Shown in pieces: positions 25,807 through 33,805 of a stretch of 64,000 nt of DNA. The translations under genes were made by a program, and so were the position numbers. The DNA is from DASQPR01 sp963727415 (GTDB lineage: Bacteria > Actinomycetota > Actinomycetes > Mycobacteriales > Micromonosporaceae). How positions within the stretch are numbered: the first letter of the stretch is position 1; every line of letters begins with the position of its first letter. The stretch is from contig CAVSGF010000001.1 in assembly GCA_963727415.1 (NCBI GenBank), positions 186,001 through 250,000 of the forward strand, in the 5' to 3' direction. Under the pieces are notes generated by a model. It was not told the DNA's origin. It saw only the letters and a list, made by a program, of their open reading frames with translations, and did no database searches.

Positions 25807-27462
25807 TCAATCTCCGCCGAGGATCAGCTTGTCGAAGTCGTGTTTCACGGTCTGCCAGCCCCACGTGGTGATGGCATGCTCGGCGGCGGCAGAACCGGCT
25901 GCCCTCATGGTGGTGTCAGATGTCGTCGCCTCGAGAATCCGTTCGGCGGCTTCCTTGGGCGACCGTACAACCCAATCGCCAGGGAAAAGGCTCGCCGCGC
26001 TCGCTGGCCGCCCCGCGAAGAAGGGCCAATCGCGCACGATCGGAACCGCTCCGCTTGCCGCGCCCTCGACCAGCCCGCAATGAAAACTCTCACGGACCGA
26101 ACTGCTCACAATCACGCCGACGTCGACCAGGGCCCCCGGCATGTCCGACACATGCCCGGCCCTCACCACGGCACCGATCTGTTCCAGGTCGCGGATATCC
26201 GCGAGGAACTGGTCCCAGTAGCGCCGTGTGTCCGGCGTCGCACCGGCGTTCAAATCGGTTCCGTAGAAAATCAGGCGGTATCGCTCGTCATGCCGGCGCA
26301 GATGCCGCAACACCTCCACAGCCCATCGCGGATCTTTCGCCACCGCCTTGATGCCGACCACTCCGAGGGTGAACCGCGCATCGGGCTTCTTGTCGCGATG
26401 GAACCCGCGAAGGTCCATGGCATTGGTCACCACGTGCGGCCGTGCGCCGTTCGCGATCATGCCGGGAACGGCGGCAATCGACAGATCACGCAAGTGATCT
26501 GAGACGAACACCAGGTCATCGACCCGGGAGAAGTCGACGAGATGAGGCCACAGGCTGAAAGCTTCGAAACTGTGCAGGCGCACGACGACGCGAGTGGATC
26601 CCGGATCGATCATCGAGAACAGCGTGGCCAGCGCCGCACACCAATCGATGAACACCACGTCGGCCCAGTCGACGTGCGGCCGCAGCCAATCGGCGACCTT
26701 CTCGGCGAACGCCGGCGCCCCGCCGAGCCCGTACCCGATCATCGCGAGCTGGCTGCCCATCAAGCCGACGTGCTCGGCGTTGCCGGTGGGGTCGATGAAC
26801 CGCAGCTCGACATTGTCCGCATCCGCGAAGTGCTGACGGATCAGGTCTATGAAGCCATGGTTGCCGTAGGTCGCCATCAGCAGGCGCACTGGTCGATCTG
26901 ACGGAATCGGTCCCGCCGGCTCCCGGCGGCCGCGGGGTGCGGACATCGCCCGGACCGCAGTGCTCTCCTGCCAGGCTGCCAGAAAGGCCCCGGCGTCTTC
27001 GGCCAACGGAGACGTCAGGCGGTCGAAGTGCAGCCTTCGGTCGAATAGCACCTTTCCCACCGCGTGGATCGACGCGGCAGCGCTGCGCAGGTCGCCTTTC
27101 GCGTAGGCGGCGTCAGCTCGGTCGAGTTCGCCCTTGACCGCGACCGACAGACCCGTCGGCGTACCCAAGGCGATCTCCGCGCTCACCTGCTGCAGATGGC
27201 GGGCGGCATCGGCGCGGCTATCCCTCATGTGCCTTGACATGGAGGTTGACACACGTGCGGCCGAAGCCGCGCGGCCGGCGGCGACGAGGCTGGCATGGAC
27301 CTTTTCGCCGAGTTGACGTCGCAGTCTGTCGGGGAACGCCGGCGCCGAAAGCGCGGCCGCCCACAGCCCGCCGACCAGTGGCCACCGAACGGCCTGCCGG
27401 GAAGCCGCAGCATCGAGCGTCCGCCGGACAGTTCGTCCAGCGAGACGTCGTGCCTTGATCAT
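25807..27462 (-). CDS. Large GT-B-like glycosyltransferase, paralogue B
   Basis: Encodes about 551 residues. Shares with the 726-residue protein at 19149 the helical middle region and the C-terminal GT-B part: RPVRLLMATYGNHGFIDLIRQ, HVDWADVVFIDWCAALATLFS, STRVVVRLHSFEAFSLWPHLVDFSRVDDLVFVSDHL, ARFTLGVVGIKAVAKDPRWAVEVLRHL, LIFYGTDLNAGATPD, VIVSSSVRESFHCGLVEGAASGAVPIVRDWPF. The E in the last segment is placed like the nucleotide-sugar-binding Glu of GT4 enzymes. It lacks the extra N-terminal domain of paralogue A. The ATG at 27462 was chosen because the upstream extension to 27657 has no protein character. It is the first gene of the minus-strand operon, 128 bp before GT4 paralogue B. Confidence 0.7.
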   Translation of the reverse strand: MIKARRLAGRTVRRTLDAAASRQAVRWPLVGGLWAAALSAPAFPDRLRRQLGEKVHASLVAAGRAASAARVSTSMSRHMRDSRADAARHLQQVSAEIALGTPTGLSVAVKGELDRADAAYAKGDLRSAAASIHAVGKVLFDRRLHFDRLTSPLAEDAGAFLAAWQESTAVRAMSAPRGRREPAGPIPSDRPVRLLMATYGNHGFIDLIRQHFADADNVELRFIDPTGNAEHVGLMGSQLAMIGYGLGGAPAFAEKVADWLRPHVDWADVVFIDWCAALATLFSMIDPGSTRVVVRLHSFEAFSLWPHLVDFSRVDDLVFVSDHLRDLSIAAVPGMIANGARPHVVTNAMDLRGFHRDKKPDARFTLGVVGIKAVAKDPRWAVEVLRHLRRHDERYRLIFYGTDLNAGATPDTRRYWDQFLADIRDLEQIGAVVRAGHVSDMPGALVDVGVIVSSSVRESFHCGLVEGAASGAVPIVRDWPFFAGRPASAASLFPGDWVVRSPKEAAERILEATTSDTTMRAAGSAAAEHAITTWGWQTVKHDFDKLILGGD

Positions 27463-27958
27463 CGCGATGCCCAAGCGTGCGAGGTCATGATCGGCGAGAT
27501 CCTCTACGAAACATCCGGAACTGGACCTTCGGTCCGGGGATGGACGGGTCCGTGACGGTGCGAGTCTGCCACAGCGTTTCGGAGCCAGCAAACAAACATC
27601 ACCTGGGCAAAGAGAGATCAAGAAAAGGCCTGATGCCGCCCGCTCCCACACGGCCATCAGGCGACCACCTCATGAGTCGACGGGCGGTGAGTGGGCCACA
27701 CGGCGCGGAGGCCTCGTGCCAGCCCGGCGCTCACGACGAGCGGCGAACAACTACGCTGTTCGGTGCCTTCGGCATGGGTGAGGTCTGCCACGACGCCGTC
27801 GGCGGGATTCGGCATGCGACGCTCGGCCGGTACCACACCGCCGCCCCATCCTGCGCGACCGCGCGCTATAAATTGATCGCTCAGGGCGCACGGCCCAGAC
27901 CGCGACGCGCCACAGCGTTGGCATGCCGCGTCGAGACCCCCGGATAGGAGCAGTGAGG
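27463..27958. other. 496-bp divergent promoter region
   Basis: Lies between the minus-strand glycosyltransferase operon and the plus-strand GT4 paralogue C. No coding frame is convincing. It should contain promoters for both directions. AGGAG at about 27946-27950 serves the plus-strand gene. An AT-richer patch at 27580-27610 (CAAACAAACATCA) and TATAAATTGATC near 27868 are the only promoter-like spots I see. Confidence 0.4.
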
Positions 27959-29506
27959 ATGGGATCGACCGACGAGCGTTGGCCGGGACCGGCACGCGGT
28001 CGAATCGTGATGCTGGTCGACAATGCCGTCGAAGGGGACTCCCGCGTGCAGAAGGCCGCGTACTCGGCTGCCGAAGCGGGCTGGGACGTCGTCCTTCTCG
28101 GGCGCTCTCCGAACAGTCGCCCGCGGAACTGGATGATCGGCCAGGCTCAAGTCCGCCTCATACCAATGAGCGGCGCCCTGGCTCGGCGGCGCCATGAGCT
28201 GCGCCGGCACTGGTTGATCGCGCCGCTGGGCTATCCCCCCACCGGCATCGCCGAACAGCGGCGCGCGTCGGTCCGAGCCTGGCATGCCGATTTGTCGGTC
28301 CGCCGTGCCCTCGCGCCAAAGGGCCTGGTCGCGGCGCGGGTGCGAGTGGAGACGTTCGCCGCCCGGCTCAGCGGTGCCTGGGTGCGCCTGAGGACGTGGC
28401 AGACATCGGTCGGCAAGCGCGCACGCCGACGCTTGGCTCTGCCCAGCGACCGGTTGTACACAATGTTCTGGCGTACGGCGATGGGCGAGCGCGCCTGGCG
28501 CCGGCTCGAGCCGGGCCTCTGGGAGTACGAGATCGCATACGGACCGGTAGTCGACGACCTCAGGCCGGACATCATCCATGCCAACGACTTCCGAATGCTT
28601 GGTGTCGGTGCGCGTGCGACCATCCGCGCCAAAGACGACGGACGGCAGATCCGCCTCCTCTGGGACGCGCATGAGTACCTACCCGGAGTCGATCCCTGGC
28701 AGGACAACCTGCGCTGGCGCCCGGGCAACATCGCGCACGAACGGGAGTTCGCACCGCTCGCCGACGCCGTGATCACCGTCTCGGAGAGTCTCGCCGAACT
28801 GCTGCAGCGCGACCACGACTTGCCGCGGCGGCCGGAGGTCGTGCTCAACGCTCCGGATGTCGACGCTCTCGGTCCGACCACCGACGAGTCCAGCCCGAGC
28901 ATCCGCGAACGCTGTGGCCTGGAGCCGGACGTTCCGCTTCTGGTGTACAGCGGCCTCGCCGCCCATAAGCGCGGCATCGACGTGATGATCGAGGCGCTGC
29001 CGCGTATGCCGGACGTGCATGTGGCACTCGTGGTGGGCAAGATCAAGGCGCCATATGTCCTGGGACTGATCCAGCGGGCGAAGGCCCTGGGCTGCGCCGA
29101 GCGGCTTCACGTATTCGGCTACGTGCCGCACGACCAGGTCGTCGGGTTCCTGTCCAGTGCGACGATCGGCGTCATCCCGATCCGGCACTTCCCCAACCAT
29201 GAAATCGCCCTGATCACGAAGTTCTTCGAGTACTCGCATGCACGATTGCCGATCGTAGTGAGCGACGTGCGCACGATGGCGCAGACCGTTCGGAGGACCG
29301 GCCAGGGCGAGGTGTTCCGGGTCGATGACGTCGACGACTACGTGCGCGCCATCAGGGCCGTGCTGGCCGACGAGAAACAATTCCGCGCGGCCTACGACAC
29401 ACCCGGCCTGCTCGACGCATGGACCTGGCGGGCACAAGCCGCGAAGCTGAACGCCGTTTACTCCGAGTTGATGGGCGATCGCCCGGCGCATACCGAGCGG
29501 GCTTAG
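27959..29506 (+). CDS. GT4-type glycosyltransferase, paralogue C
   Basis: Encodes 515 residues. Third member of the GT4 set and closest in layout to paralogue A: RGRIVMLVDNAVEGDSRVQKAA, the basic insert from RRHELRRHWLIAPLGYPPTG to about residue 190, LEPGLWEYEIAYGPVVDDLR, DIIHANDFRMLGVGA, LLWDAHEYLPGVDPW, PLLVYSGLAAHKRGIDVM, FEYSHARLPIVVSDVRTMAQTV. The start ATG has AGGAG 8 bases upstream. It is transcribed away from the main glycosyltransferase operon and faces the Gfo/Idh-DegT pair with a 72-bp gap. It is probably a retaining-type glycosyltransferase acting at the cytoplasmic membrane face. Confidence 0.83.
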   Translation: MGSTDERWPGPARGRIVMLVDNAVEGDSRVQKAAYSAAEAGWDVVLLGRSPNSRPRNWMIGQAQVRLIPMSGALARRRHELRRHWLIAPLGYPPTGIAEQRRASVRAWHADLSVRRALAPKGLVAARVRVETFAARLSGAWVRLRTWQTSVGKRARRRLALPSDRLYTMFWRTAMGERAWRRLEPGLWEYEIAYGPVVDDLRPDIIHANDFRMLGVGARATIRAKDDGRQIRLLWDAHEYLPGVDPWQDNLRWRPGNIAHEREFAPLADAVITVSESLAELLQRDHDLPRRPEVVLNAPDVDALGPTTDESSPSIRERCGLEPDVPLLVYSGLAAHKRGIDVMIEALPRMPDVHVALVVGKIKAPYVLGLIQRAKALGCAERLHVFGYVPHDQVVGFLSSATIGVIPIRHFPNHEIALITKFFEYSHARLPIVVSDVRTMAQTVRRTGQGEVFRVDDVDDYVRAIRAVLADEKQFRAAYDTPGLLDAWTWRAQAAKLNAVYSELMGDRPAHTERA

Positions 29507-29578
29507 CCCGCGCACGGTTTCCCGGTAGCCGGCGATCTCTTATCCGGCCCCAGAGCCTTAAGGCTGAGAGCCCCAAGG

Positions 29579-30583
29579 TTACGGCGCGCAGGGCACCACG
29601 TGGCCCTCGCGCGCGGACCGCAGCACGGCGGTCGCCACCTCGACGGTGCGCAGGCCTTGACGGAGAGTAACGATGTCGCTGTCTTTGCCCTCCACCGCAT
29701 CGCGGAAGCGCTCGTGCTCGACGAGCAACGGCTCGCGCTTCGGGATGGCGTATCGGATCATGTCTCCCTCAGCGACACCGCGGAAGGACCGCAGCGCTTC
29801 CCACTCGGTGTCAGTGGCCGCGTTGGCGAAGAAGGTTAGATCCGCGGTGAGCGTGTCCGCTACAAAGCAGCCGCCCTCGCCGGTAACGACGGTCGACCGC
29901 TCCTTCATCGGACTCAGCCAATTCACCAGGTGGTTCGCCATTGCTCCGTCGGAGAGTTGCCCGACCGCCGAGACCATGTCTTCGTGGGGACGCCCGCTGC
30001 GCGAAACGGTGCGAGCGGCGACCGAGACGTAATCGCGCTCGGTGACCCAGGCGGTGAGGTCGATGTCGTGCGTCGCGAGGTCCATGACCACGCCTACATC
30101 CGCGATCCGATGTGGGAACGGGCCCTGACGCCGGGTGACTACCTGGTAGACGTCGCCGATTTCGCCCGCCTCAAGCCGGGCACGGAGGCTCTGCAGCGAG
30201 GGGTTGTATCGCTCAATGTGACCGACCCCGGCGACCAGTCCGGCGCCCTCGAACGCGTCAACCAGACGGCGGGACGCCTCTACCGACGGGGCGAGAGGCT
30301 TCTCGATCAGGGCGGAGACCTTGTTGCGGGCCAGTTCGAGCCCGATTTCCTCGTGAAGTGATGTCGGAGCGCAGACGACCGCGTAGTCGATCTGGAGCGC
30401 AATCAGCTCGTCCACCGACGGAACCACCGGGACTCCTCGGGCCACTTGGTTGGCATCGCCGGCCGGGTCGGCGATGCCAACCAGGTCAACGCCATCGAGG
30501 AGCCCCAGAACGCGAGCGTGGTTCCGGCCCATCGCACCTAGACCGATCAGACCGGCCCGAAGCCGTGCCGCGGGCGCGGTCAT
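29579..30583 (-). CDS. wbpB: Gfo/Idh/MocA UDP-GlcNAc(A) 3-dehydrogenase
   Basis: Encodes 334 residues. N-terminal NAD(P) Rossmann domain with AGLIGLGAMGRNHARVLG, then VVCAPTSLHEEIGLELA and the family's EKP motif (ALIEKPLAPSVEA). The C-terminal alpha/beta domain has VGHIERYNPSLQSLRARL, RRQGPFPHRIADVGVVMDLATHDID and a catalytic-type His in THDID. This subgroup oxidises C3 of UDP-GlcNAc (GnnA/GlmA-like) or of UDP-GlcNAcA (WbpB), making the 3-keto sugar for an aminotransferase. The start overlaps the stop of the DegT gene as ATGA, so the two enzymes are made together, as expected of consecutive steps. Symbol given by pathway analogy. Confidence 0.82.
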   Translation of the reverse strand: MTAPAARLRAGLIGLGAMGRNHARVLGLLDGVDLVGIADPAGDANQVARGVPVVPSVDELIALQIDYAVVCAPTSLHEEIGLELARNKVSALIEKPLAPSVEASRRLVDAFEGAGLVAGVGHIERYNPSLQSLRARLEAGEIGDVYQVVTRRQGPFPHRIADVGVVMDLATHDIDLTAWVTERDYVSVAARTVSRSGRPHEDMVSAVGQLSDGAMANHLVNWLSPMKERSTVVTGEGGCFVADTLTADLTFFANAATDTEWEALRSFRGVAEGDMIRYAIPKREPLLVEHERFRDAVEGKDSDIVTLRQGLRTVEVATAVLRSAREGHVVPCAP

Positions 30584-31686
30584 CGCACGGCACCAGCCGC
30601 GTTCGCGGCGTCGGAGATCCGCTCGAGTTCCTCGGCGGTCAGCGATGGGTAGATCGGCAGCGAGATAACCTCCGCGGCGGCGCGTTCGGTCTCCGGAAGG
30701 TTCCAATCGCCCGGCTTACCGTCCACGAGATAGGGCAGCAGCCGATGAATCGGAGTCGGGTAGTAGACCGCGTTTCCGACGCCGTGCTCGGTCAGCACCC
30801 GCTGGGCGGCGTCCCGGTCACCCTTGGTGCGCACCGTGTACTGGTGATAGACGTGCTCGGCACCGTCGGCAACCGCCGGGACGACCATTTCGGTGATCCG
30901 CGAGTCAAGCACCTTCGCGTTCGCCTGCCGCTGCGCCGTCCACTGGGGCAGTTGGCCGAGCTGAACCCGGCCGATGGCCGCGGCCACGTCGGTCATCCGC
31001 ATGTTGGCACCAACGATCTCGTTGGCGTACCGCTGCTCCATGCCCTGGTTCCGGAGCAAGCGCAAGGTCCGGGCGAGGTTGGCATCGGCGGTGGTGATCA
31101 TCCCACCCTCGAGCGAATGCATGTTCTTGGTCGGGTAGAAGCTGAAGCAGCCAACCGTGCCGAAGGCCCCCACCGGCGTGCCGTTCAGCGATGCCGCGTG
31201 CGCCTGGGCCGCATCCTCGACGACCGCGAGGCCGTGCTTTTCGGCGAGCGCCATGATCTGGCCCATAGCGGCCGGATGACCGTAGAGGTGAACCGGCATG
31301 ATCGCGACGGTGCGAGGGGTGACGGCGGCGGCCGCCGCCTCGGGGCTCATGCAGAAGGTGCCGGGCTCGATGTCAACGAAGACCGGCGTGGCGCCGGCCA
31401 GCCGGATGGCGTTTGCAGACGCGGCAAACGAGAAGGACGGGACGATCACCTCGTCGCCGGGCTTGAGGTCGAGCGCCATAAGAGCCAGCTGGAGGGCGGA
31501 CGTGCCGGAGTTGACGGCAACGCAGTGCCGGCCGTTGACCAGAGCGGAAAACTCCTGCTCGAACGCGGCGACCTCGGGGCCCTGCACCACCATGCCACTG
31601 CGGAGCACCCGCACCGCGGCTTCAATCTCAGCCTCGCCGATGACAGGCCGCGCGGGCGGGATCGGTGAGGCTTTGGGACCTGTCAT
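30580..31686 (-). CDS. wbpE: DegT/DnrJ/EryC1 aminotransferase (WbpE-like)
   Basis: Encodes 368 residues. PLP-dependent sugar aminotransferase: GPEVAAFEQEFSALV, NSGTSALQLALMAL, EVIVPSFSFAASANAI, VPVHLYGHPA-type loop with EDAAQAHAA, and the Schiff-base Lys187 in FSFYPTKNMHSLEGG, then YYPTPIHRLLPY near the end. It would convert the UDP-3-keto-GlcNAc(A) made by the downstream dehydrogenase to the 3-amino sugar, with glutamate as amino donor. The ATG at 31686 is preferred because AGGAG lies 6 bases upstream; a TTG two codons earlier is too close to it. First gene of a two-gene minus-strand operon. Confidence 0.88.
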   Translation of the reverse strand: MTGPKASPIPPARPVIGEAEIEAAVRVLRSGMVVQGPEVAAFEQEFSALVNGRHCVAVNSGTSALQLALMALDLKPGDEVIVPSFSFAASANAIRLAGATPVFVDIEPGTFCMSPEAAAAAVTPRTVAIMPVHLYGHPAAMGQIMALAEKHGLAVVEDAAQAHAASLNGTPVGAFGTVGCFSFYPTKNMHSLEGGMITTADANLARTLRLLRNQGMEQRYANEIVGANMRMTDVAAAIGRVQLGQLPQWTAQRQANAKVLDSRITEMVVPAVADGAEHVYHQYTVRTKGDRDAAQRVLTEHGVGNAVYYPTPIHRLLPYLVDGKPGDWNLPETERAAAEVISLPIYPSLTAEELERISDAANAAGAVR

Positions 31687-32224
31687 GAACAACTCCTGTC
31701 AACGACTCTCAAGTCCGTGTGGATGTTAGCGCCCGCTGGCCGCGGCACGACCATGGCAGGTCCCGTGATGAACGCCTCAGCCAATGGCCCTGAACAGCGC
31801 GGAGTATTCCTCTCGCGGCCGACCGCGGGCGCCGCTGGCTTGAAAACGACTCCGTTTCTACCGCACCACACCGGCAACGTAGCGCCATAGGTATCTATCG
31901 GGGCCAGTAATTCATAAACAACGCCGCTCCCGGCGGCAAGACGGCCACGGCCCAGTCTCAGGTAACGGTGCCGATGCGTGGGTACGCTCAGCGTAAACAC
32001 CGCCTCGGCCGCGTACCCCCGACTAGGCGAATGTGACCCGGCGCACAATGGCCAGTCAGCACCGGGGCTCCGGGCGGCGCATTCGCGACTACCTCTGTCG
32101 CGCCCGGCGATGTCGCACTCTATCCTCGATTCTGCCTGCGGCCGGAAGGCGGCCGGCGCAGCCCCGGACCCACCCCGGAAGGTGCGCGGTCGGGGACCCA
32201 CCCGAAAAGGAAGAAGTTCCTCGC
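31687..32224. other. 538-bp divergent region between aminotransferase and second dehydrogenase
   Basis: No gene is supported; long frames here are Arg/Pro-rich shadows. Must hold promoters for the aminotransferase-Gfo/Idh pair (leftward) and the second UDP-sugar dehydrogenase (rightward). I saw no clear palindrome or riboswitch-like structure. Confidence 0.4.
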
Positions 32225-33508
32225 ATGAACATCTGCGTTGTCGCGCTCGGCAAGATCGGCCTACCCCTAGCGGTGCAGTTCGCGTCGAAGGGGCACCGGG
32301 TCATCGGCGCCGACGTCTCGGAACGTGTCGTGGCTCTGGTCAACGACGGCGCGGTCCCGTTTCCGGGCGAAGCTGACCTCGATGTGAAGCTCAAGGAGAC
32401 CGTCGCTGCCGGGCTCCTGTCCGCTACCACGGACACGGCGGCCGCGGTGGCCGCTTCCGAGGCGGTCGTCGTGGTCGTGCCGCTGTTCGTCGACGCCGAC
32501 GGAGTGCCGGACTTCGAGTGGATGGACAACGCCACCCATGCAATCGCGGCCGGCCTCAAGCCGGGCACCCTGATCAGCTACGAGACGACGTTGCCGGTGG
32601 GAACCACCCGGAATCGCTGGCTCACCATGCTGGAGCGGGGCTCCGGCCTTACCGGTGGAGCCGACTTCCACCTGGTTTTCAGCCCAGAGCGGGTGCTGAC
32701 CGGGCGAGTCTTCGCCGATCTACGCCGCTACCCCAAGCTGGTCGGTGGGATCGACGACGCCTCGGCCGCACGTGGCGTCGCGTTCTATCAGGCGGTGCTG
32801 GACTTCGACGAGCGCCCGGACCTGGCTCGCGGCAACGGCGTGTGGGACCTCGGCTCGGCCGAGGCGGCCGAAATGGCCAAGCTCGCCGAGACCACCTACC
32901 GCGATGTGAACATCGGCCTGGCCAACCAGTTCGCGCGCTATGCCGACAGCATCGGCATCGACGTGCTTCAGGTCATCGAGGCCTGCAATACGCAGCCGTA
33001 CAGCCACATCCACCAGCCGGGCATCGCGGTCGGCGGTCACTGCATCCCGATCTACCCGCGCATCTATCTGTGGAACGACCCGGCCGCGACGGTGGTCCGT
33101 TCGGCCCGGGAGGCCAACGCCGCCATGCCGGAGTACGCGGTCGGCCTGCTCGAGGCGGCGTACGGCGATCTGACCGGCGCGGACGTTCTGGTGCTGGGGG
33201 CGGCGTACCGCGGCGGTGTGAAGGAGACGGCGTTCTCGGGTGTCTTCCCGACCGTGGCGGCGTTGCGCGCCCGGGGCGCCAGCCCGTACGTGTCGGATCC
33301 GATGTACACCGCCGAAGAGCTGGAAGCCCACGGCCTGCCCGCGCATGATGGTCGCCCGGTCACCGCCGCGATCATCCAGGCCGACCACGCCGAATACCGG
33401 ATGCTTGGTGAGTCGGACCTACCCGAGGTCCGGGTGCTGATCGATGGACGCCGGGTCACTGACCAGGCCCGGTGGACGACGGCGACCCGCATCGTCATCG
33501 GCGGCTAG
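32225..33508 (+). CDS. Nucleotide-sugar 6-dehydrogenase, second type
   Basis: Encodes 427 residues. UDP-glucose/GDP-mannose dehydrogenase family: ICVVALGKIGLPLAVQFASKG, VVVVPLFVDADGVPD, SYETTLPVGTTRNRW, FSPERVLTGRVFADLRRYPKLVGG, ETTYRDVNIGLANQFARYA, catalytic Cys273 in GIAVGGHCIPIYPRIYLWN, and a C-terminal domain with VLVLGAAYRGGVKETAFSG. It differs strongly from the WecC-like enzyme at 22791 (for example ALGKIG and IYPRIY), so it is not a recent duplicate and may act on a different UDP-sugar, perhaps the diacetamido or 2-epimerised intermediate. The ATG at 32225 was chosen for family fit, with AAGGAAG 12 bases upstream. Monocistronic, and divergent from the aminotransferase pair. Confidence 0.85.
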   Translation: MNICVVALGKIGLPLAVQFASKGHRVIGADVSERVVALVNDGAVPFPGEADLDVKLKETVAAGLLSATTDTAAAVAASEAVVVVVPLFVDADGVPDFEWMDNATHAIAAGLKPGTLISYETTLPVGTTRNRWLTMLERGSGLTGGADFHLVFSPERVLTGRVFADLRRYPKLVGGIDDASAARGVAFYQAVLDFDERPDLARGNGVWDLGSAEAAEMAKLAETTYRDVNIGLANQFARYADSIGIDVLQVIEACNTQPYSHIHQPGIAVGGHCIPIYPRIYLWNDPAATVVRSAREANAAMPEYAVGLLEAAYGDLTGADVLVLGAAYRGGVKETAFSGVFPTVAALRARGASPYVSDPMYTAEELEAHGLPAHDGRPVTAAIIQADHAEYRMLGESDLPEVRVLIDGRRVTDQARWTTATRIVIGG

Positions 33509-33805
33509 CCACGATTGGGTGCGGCGCTTCACGGGTCGCCGATGAGGGCGGCCTTATCCGGGCATTGCGGATGACCGCGGAGCATAGCGCCCTGGAAAGC
33601 CGGGTTTGCGCAACCTGGCAGTGGCGGTGCCGCCCATGATCGACATGATCGCTGAGCCCGGTCAGTTGTAGGTGGCAACTGAACGATATGCCGGTTTATG
33701 TGGTGCTTTTTCGCCCTTGGTGGTGACGGTGGTCCGGCGCCGGTAACGTTGATTCGGGCCCGTGGTCAGCGTTCTGGCTGGTCACGATGACTGTCAGGGA
33801 AGCGA

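Noticed and set aside
30580..31692. Long opposite-strand open frames across the aminotransferase and other genes
   Set aside because: High GC content opens frames on the complementary strand; these lack family motifs, ribosome binding sites and sensible composition.
31687..32201. 172-codon minus-strand frame between aminotransferase and dehydrogenase
   Set aside because: Composition is Arg/Pro/Gly-rich without any motif, and there is no ribosome binding site; treated as non-coding.
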